11,113 nucleotides of DNA. It comes from Emmonsiellopsis sp. PD_33 (lineage: Eukaryota > Ascomycota > Eurotiomycetes > Onygenales > Ajellomycetaceae). A model generated the notes under the pieces. It had not been told where the DNA came from and searched no databases. It saw only the letters and a list, made by a program, of their open reading frames with translations. The position numbers and the translations under genes were made by a program. How positions within the stretch are numbered: the stretch's first letter is position 1; each line of letters opens with the position of its first letter. Positions 8,507-11,113 of the stretch are shown in pieces. Location of the stretch: the NCBI GenBank assembly GCA_032988165.1, contig JANTQF010000587.1, positions 1 to 11,113 of the forward strand, written 5' to 3'.

Positions 8507-9085
8507 TAATCTCTGCTGAGATCTTTGCTTTTTAAGCTCAATTGAATGAAGAAATTGAGATAGGATGTTCTCATCAAAATCATTGCTCCCAGCAGAATGG
8601 GAATGAGAAGAAGAAGGAGCATTAACTTGAGTAGAAGAAGAAATAACTGGAAAAATATACTTTTGGGATAGAAGGGTTTGAACAGAACAAGTAGAAAAGT
8701 AATCAGACTGTTTTTTTTTGGTTTTTATATCATGTGTAGTAGAGATATGTCTTAGGAGATTTTGGGATGAAAGAAAAACAGCAGAACAATTAGGAAACTG
8801 GCAATTAAAACCATTAATAACAATAAGCTCAGAAAAAGAAAGTAAATCCTTTTGATTTTTTAGTTCCTCATGTATATCCTCTAAAGGATGAAGAACTAAC
8901 TGGGAAATTGATTTTTTATAATCATTTTCATCAATCTATTTCTTAGAGAGATGAGAAGAAAGATGAGAAGAAATTTTAGAAGGAGAAACAGCAGAATTAC
9001 ATAAAGAACAAAGTAAAAGATGAAACTGGGAATAGTAGGTAAAGAAATCAGGTAAAAAACCTGGGGGATTACTTATCTCTGACAT
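8507..9085 (-). pseudogene. N-terminal zinc-finger part of the helicase gene, broken by one TAG
   Basis: The helicase frame continues upstream without shift to ATG at 9083-9085, adding 193 codons; the only interruption is TAG at 8936-8938 (codon 50). This part carries two finger-like motifs: C26-x2-C29-x11-H41-x3-H45 just before the stop, and a C2H2 finger C95-x4-C100-x12-H113-x4-H118 after it. Zinc-finger N-termini joined to RecQ helicases are known in fungal OrsD/DUF3505-type proteins, and the first motif fits that pattern (recognition from memory). Upstream of 9085 the frame closes with a stop near 9134, so 9085 is the natural start. No Met occurs between codon 50 and 8506, so a product translated after the stop would begin at 8506 and lack both fingers. 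CAG to TAG is a CpA to TpA change, the type favoured by repeat-induced point mutation. Read-through or a sequencing error cannot be excluded. Confidence 0.75.
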
Positions 9086-9104
9086 ATTTTTTTTTCTTTT
9101 TCAT
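9069..9104 (-). other. Upstream ORF overlapping the helicase start
   Basis: An ATG at 9104 opens an 11-codon, Lys-rich frame that ends in TAA at 9069-9071. It overlaps the main ATG (9085) in another frame. If the transcript starts upstream of 9122, scanning ribosomes meet this ATG first, in an A-rich context, which would lower translation of the helicase. Confidence 0.35.
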
Positions 9105-9121
9105 TTTTGGAAGAGGAAAGA

Positions 9122-9191
9122 CTTAAATAATATTAAAAAAAAGGTTAGTTTTAATTCTATAGTAATAGTAAAATGAGAATAACTAACTTAC
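9122..9191 (-). other. Putative 5'-leader intron of the helicase gene (70 bp)
   Basis: On the minus strand a strong donor G|GTAAGT begins at 9191, a CTAAC branch site lies at 9144-9148 and the acceptor TTTAAG ends at 9122. The preceding exon has no ATG back to at least 9330, so the intron sits in the untranslated leader. The match to the intron found in the neighbouring gene (GTAAGT...CTAAC...TTTAAG) is striking. Confidence 0.6.
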
Positions 9192-9284
9192 CTAGCTGAG
9201 AAACAGTAAAGAAAAAGGTTGGTTGAAGAATCTAACTTAATATCTTAATAACAGTAGATGTTATAGCTGACTAAGCAAGAACCT

Positions 9285-9350
9285 TGGGAAAAAAAAGAGA
9301 AAGAAAAAGGAAATGAAAGAAAAAGTGGGAGGAAAGCTATATATATAGTT
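9285..9350 (-). promoter_or_regulatory. Core promoter of the helicase gene: TATA-like box and CT-rich tract
   Basis: CTATATATATAG at 9338-9349 is a TATA-like palindrome about 250 bp upstream of the ATG at 9085. Directly downstream on the minus strand is a pyrimidine-rich tract (about 9285-9330) of the sort often seen at fungal transcription starts. This would place the start of the transcript upstream of the proposed leader intron. Confidence 0.4.
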
Positions 9351-9437
9351 TAGTGGGGAAGAATACACTAAGATGGCTAAGTCAGTAGTTTAGTTAATTT
9401 CTTCTCTTACCCCCCCCCTTACCCCTCACCCAAGTGG

Positions 9438-9498
9438 TCACGTGATGAACATCAAAATTTTAATAATTTTTTATTATTAAAAAATAATCAGCTGATTA
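9438..9498. promoter_or_regulatory. Two palindromic E-box-like sites upstream of the helicase gene
   Basis: TCACGTGA (9438-9445) is a perfect palindrome containing CACGTG, the site of bHLH factors of the Cbf1 type, and holds one of the rare CpG steps of the AT-rich part. TAATCAGCTGATTA (9485-9498) is a perfect 14-bp palindrome around CAGCTG, another E-box form. Both are about 100-150 bp beyond the TATA-like box. Binding is inferred only from the core motifs. Confidence 0.4.
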
Positions 9499-10330
9499 AA
9501 TAAAGTATGTAGGTATAATTAAAAATAGAGATATCTAAGTTTTTTAGCTGTAATTCTGTACTTTTCTATTTTTCCACTGTATAAGAAGAGCTATACTGAT
9601 TCTAATGAATAGAATCATTTAGTTTTATTTATAAGAATGTTAATTTTATTATTATATCTTATAGTTTCTTTTACTTTGATATTTAATTATGTTACTACCT
9701 AATATAGCTGTTAATATATATAAATATCTGGGTGGCAGTGGGTGTAATAGGATAAAGTTATAAAAGTTATAAAAAATCTTTTTAAAATTAACTGATACTT
9801 TCTATTAATATTACTAGGTATAATAGTAGTGTATTATGTTGGTTACATTTAAATATAAAGGTATTTTAATAATAGTTTAAAAAGTTATAGGTAAACATAT
9901 TCTCTTGTATATAGTTTAAGTTTAACTTGGAATAACTCTCTTAGTTTTTAATATTATTACTAACTAATTATGTTATTAGAATAGTCTTTTAAAGGAAAAT
10001 ACACTGATATAATTTATATATAGGAAATTTAAGTTTAAAAAATATAATTTCCACTGGAGGTGTATGTCTACTAAGTATATATATATCTAAGTAGATAAGT
10101 ATGCTAAACCTTTTAAACTTATTTTTTTGCCTAGAAATTTCCAGATTATCTACATTCTAATTATTAAATAATAGCTAAGATTTTATATGATTATTATTTT
10201 ATTGTATTAAAAGTGGTTAATTGCATCTTTTCTACTTGGTCTACTGTTTTACTTAGTAACTATATATGGTTAAAACTTCAAGTTAGAATATCTCTATAAA
10301 TATTGATCCTATGGAAATATTCAAAAGAGA
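9499..10330. other. AT-rich non-coding region with decayed repeat fragments
   Basis: No gene is visible. Fragments such as GTTTAACTTGGAATAACTCT (near 9918-9937) and TTCAAGTTAGAATATCTCTA (near 10278-10297) resemble the TTAAGTTA/ATAACTCT portions of the 184-bp family, so much of this stretch is probably the same repeat in an advanced state of decay. Confidence 0.4.
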
Positions 10331-10337
10331 AGGACTT

Positions 10338-10364
10338 ATAGAGCTTTAAAATAGCTTTTAAATG
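10338..10364 (-). repeat. Inverted, decayed copy of the 184-bp repeat family
   Basis: Read on the minus strand this contains AAAAGCTATTTTAAAGCTCT followed by ATAAG, matching the landmark at 2221, 2406 and 2590 in the opposite orientation. Neighbouring GCATTAATATTGGTGGAGCT (about 10386-10405) matches the arms found in the undecayed copy at 10679-10792. Confidence 0.55.
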
Positions 10365-10539
10365 ATATATCTCTCATCCCCATAGCATTAATATTGGTGG
10401 AGCTGGACCAGGTATAAGAAAGGGTTTTCTATACTACTTAACTACTATGTTCAACCCAAACTTCAACTTGAAATATCTCAGTCAGTTTTTGGAATTTCAA
10501 AAAAATAAAACCACCATTAAAATTGTCTCAAAGAGCTGG

Positions 10540-10890
10540 TTCCAATGGATATAGGCATGCCTTGCCCCCATTAATATTAATTTTTGGTGGGGTGGTGGGA
10601 ACAGGGGGCGGTGCATACCCATAGTGCAGTCTTGGCAACCCACACCAAAAATTCCGACCCCCAACTTCCACCCCCCCTATCTCCACCAATATTGGTCGTA
10701 TGAGGATGCGAACTATCGCGTTTTGAAGCTCTTTTTGAGCTCTATAACTTTCGCTTTTACGGCAACCTCCTACGATCAATATTGGTGGAGATCCCGCTGG
10801 GTACAAGGAAGTGCGGTGTATGAGCTGTATGGTGTCCCGTAGCTTTGGTGTGTACCTTCACCCAAATCCGCTGGGTACACATCAGGAATA
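10540..10890. repeat. CpG-containing, little-decayed member of the dispersed repeat family
   Basis: This stretch is G+C-richer than all DNA since base 108 and holds many CpG steps. Its landmark at 10721-10752 matches the satellite landmark at 2221/2406/2590 but keeps CpG and G where those copies have T or A. Imperfect inverted repeats flank it: 10679-10705 against 10766-10792 (25 of 27 matching, built around CTCCACCAATATTG). A 12-bp direct repeat CCGCTGGGTACA occurs at 10794-10805 and 10868-10879. Open frames on both strands here are short and look like chance. It could be a recent fold-back or MITE-like insertion. Confidence 0.55.
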
Positions 10891-10895
10891 CAGGG

Positions 10896-11046
10896 TAGGT
10901 CTTCTTTCTAAACTTCTTCCTCTTATTTTCCTTTAAAATTTTAATTTCTGGAACTTTTAGAACAAGGCTTTCACCTATATTAACTTAGTTCCAGAAATTA
11001 AAATTTTAAAGGAAAATAAGAGGAAGAAGTTTAGAAAGAAGACCTA
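10896..11046. repeat. Perfect 60-bp inverted repeat with 31-bp loop
   Basis: Bases 10896-10955 and 10987-11046 are exact reverse complements over 60 bp, separated by 31 bp. In a region otherwise full of point changes, perfect identity means recent formation, active correction or an artefact such as fold-back during library preparation or assembly. Only 67 bp of AT-rich sequence follows before the window ends. Confidence 0.9.
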
Positions 11047-11113
11047 AAAGATTAAAAAGCTTTAATTAATTATAAATTTATTATATTAAATAGTCTGAGT
11101 TATTTAGATCACT

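Noticed and set aside
8936..9000. Intron (GTAATT donor at 9000, AG at 8936) that would remove the TAG
   Set aside because: It is 65 nt, not a multiple of three, so it would shift the frame of the intact helicase, and it would delete the His pair of the first finger.
10586..10611. G-quadruplex from the G-rich run
   Set aside because: Only three separate runs of three or more G are present, with the rest being GG, so the case is weak.
10528..10842. Overlapping open frames on both strands in the CpG-containing repeat
   Set aside because: They overlap each other, run through inverted repeats and show no recognisable domain or splice signals.

Overview
The window looks like a piece of subtelomere from a filamentous fungus, most likely an ascomycete (the lineage is an inference). 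It carries an array of the common fungal telomere repeat CCCTAA, a strongly AT-rich and CpG-poor background of the kind left by repeat-induced point mutation or methylation decay, short introns with GTAAG donors and CTAAC branch sites, and a very long RecQ-type helicase frame of the telomere-linked helicase kind.

Layout, left to right. Bases 1-108 are a G+C-richer scrap with one open frame. It joins directly to about five CCCTAA repeats at 109-140, oriented as if the chromosome end lay to the left. After an AT-rich spacer comes a decayed tandem satellite with a remarkably constant period of 147 bp (about 244-2175, roughly 13 units). It is followed by three units of a second repeat of about 184 bp (about 2175-2700). 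A two-exon gene on the plus strand (2953-3814, or to 3915 with a second intron) encodes a 257-259 aa protein whose C-terminal half resembles a degenerate Ulp1-type (C48) cysteine protease. A convergent gene on the minus strand fills 4310-9085. It encodes two N-terminal zinc-finger-like motifs, acidic and serine-rich low-complexity stretches, a tyrosine-recombinase-like domain (R, K, R, H and Y all present at plausible positions) and a RecQ-type helicase core with a C-terminal Cys cluster. One TAG at codon 50 interrupts an otherwise open frame of 1592 codons, so the longest ATG-to-stop frame is 1398 aa (4310-8506). Its leader has a convincing 70-bp intron, a small overlapping upstream ORF, a TATA-like box and two palindromic E-boxes. 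From about 9500 to 10540 there is AT-rich DNA with decayed copies of the second repeat family. Bases 10540-10890 hold a CpG-containing, barely decayed copy of that family with its own inverted repeats. The window ends with a perfect 60-bp inverted repeat (10896-10955 / 10987-11046).

How it may fit together (inference): a Ulp1-like protein next to a zinc finger-recombinase-helicase fusion, bounded by telomere repeats and satellites, is what one would expect of a telomere-associated mobile element, with DNA binding, strand transfer and unwinding in one polypeptide. No element boundary or target-site duplication is visible, and the nonsense codon suggests that this copy is dead or newly disabled.
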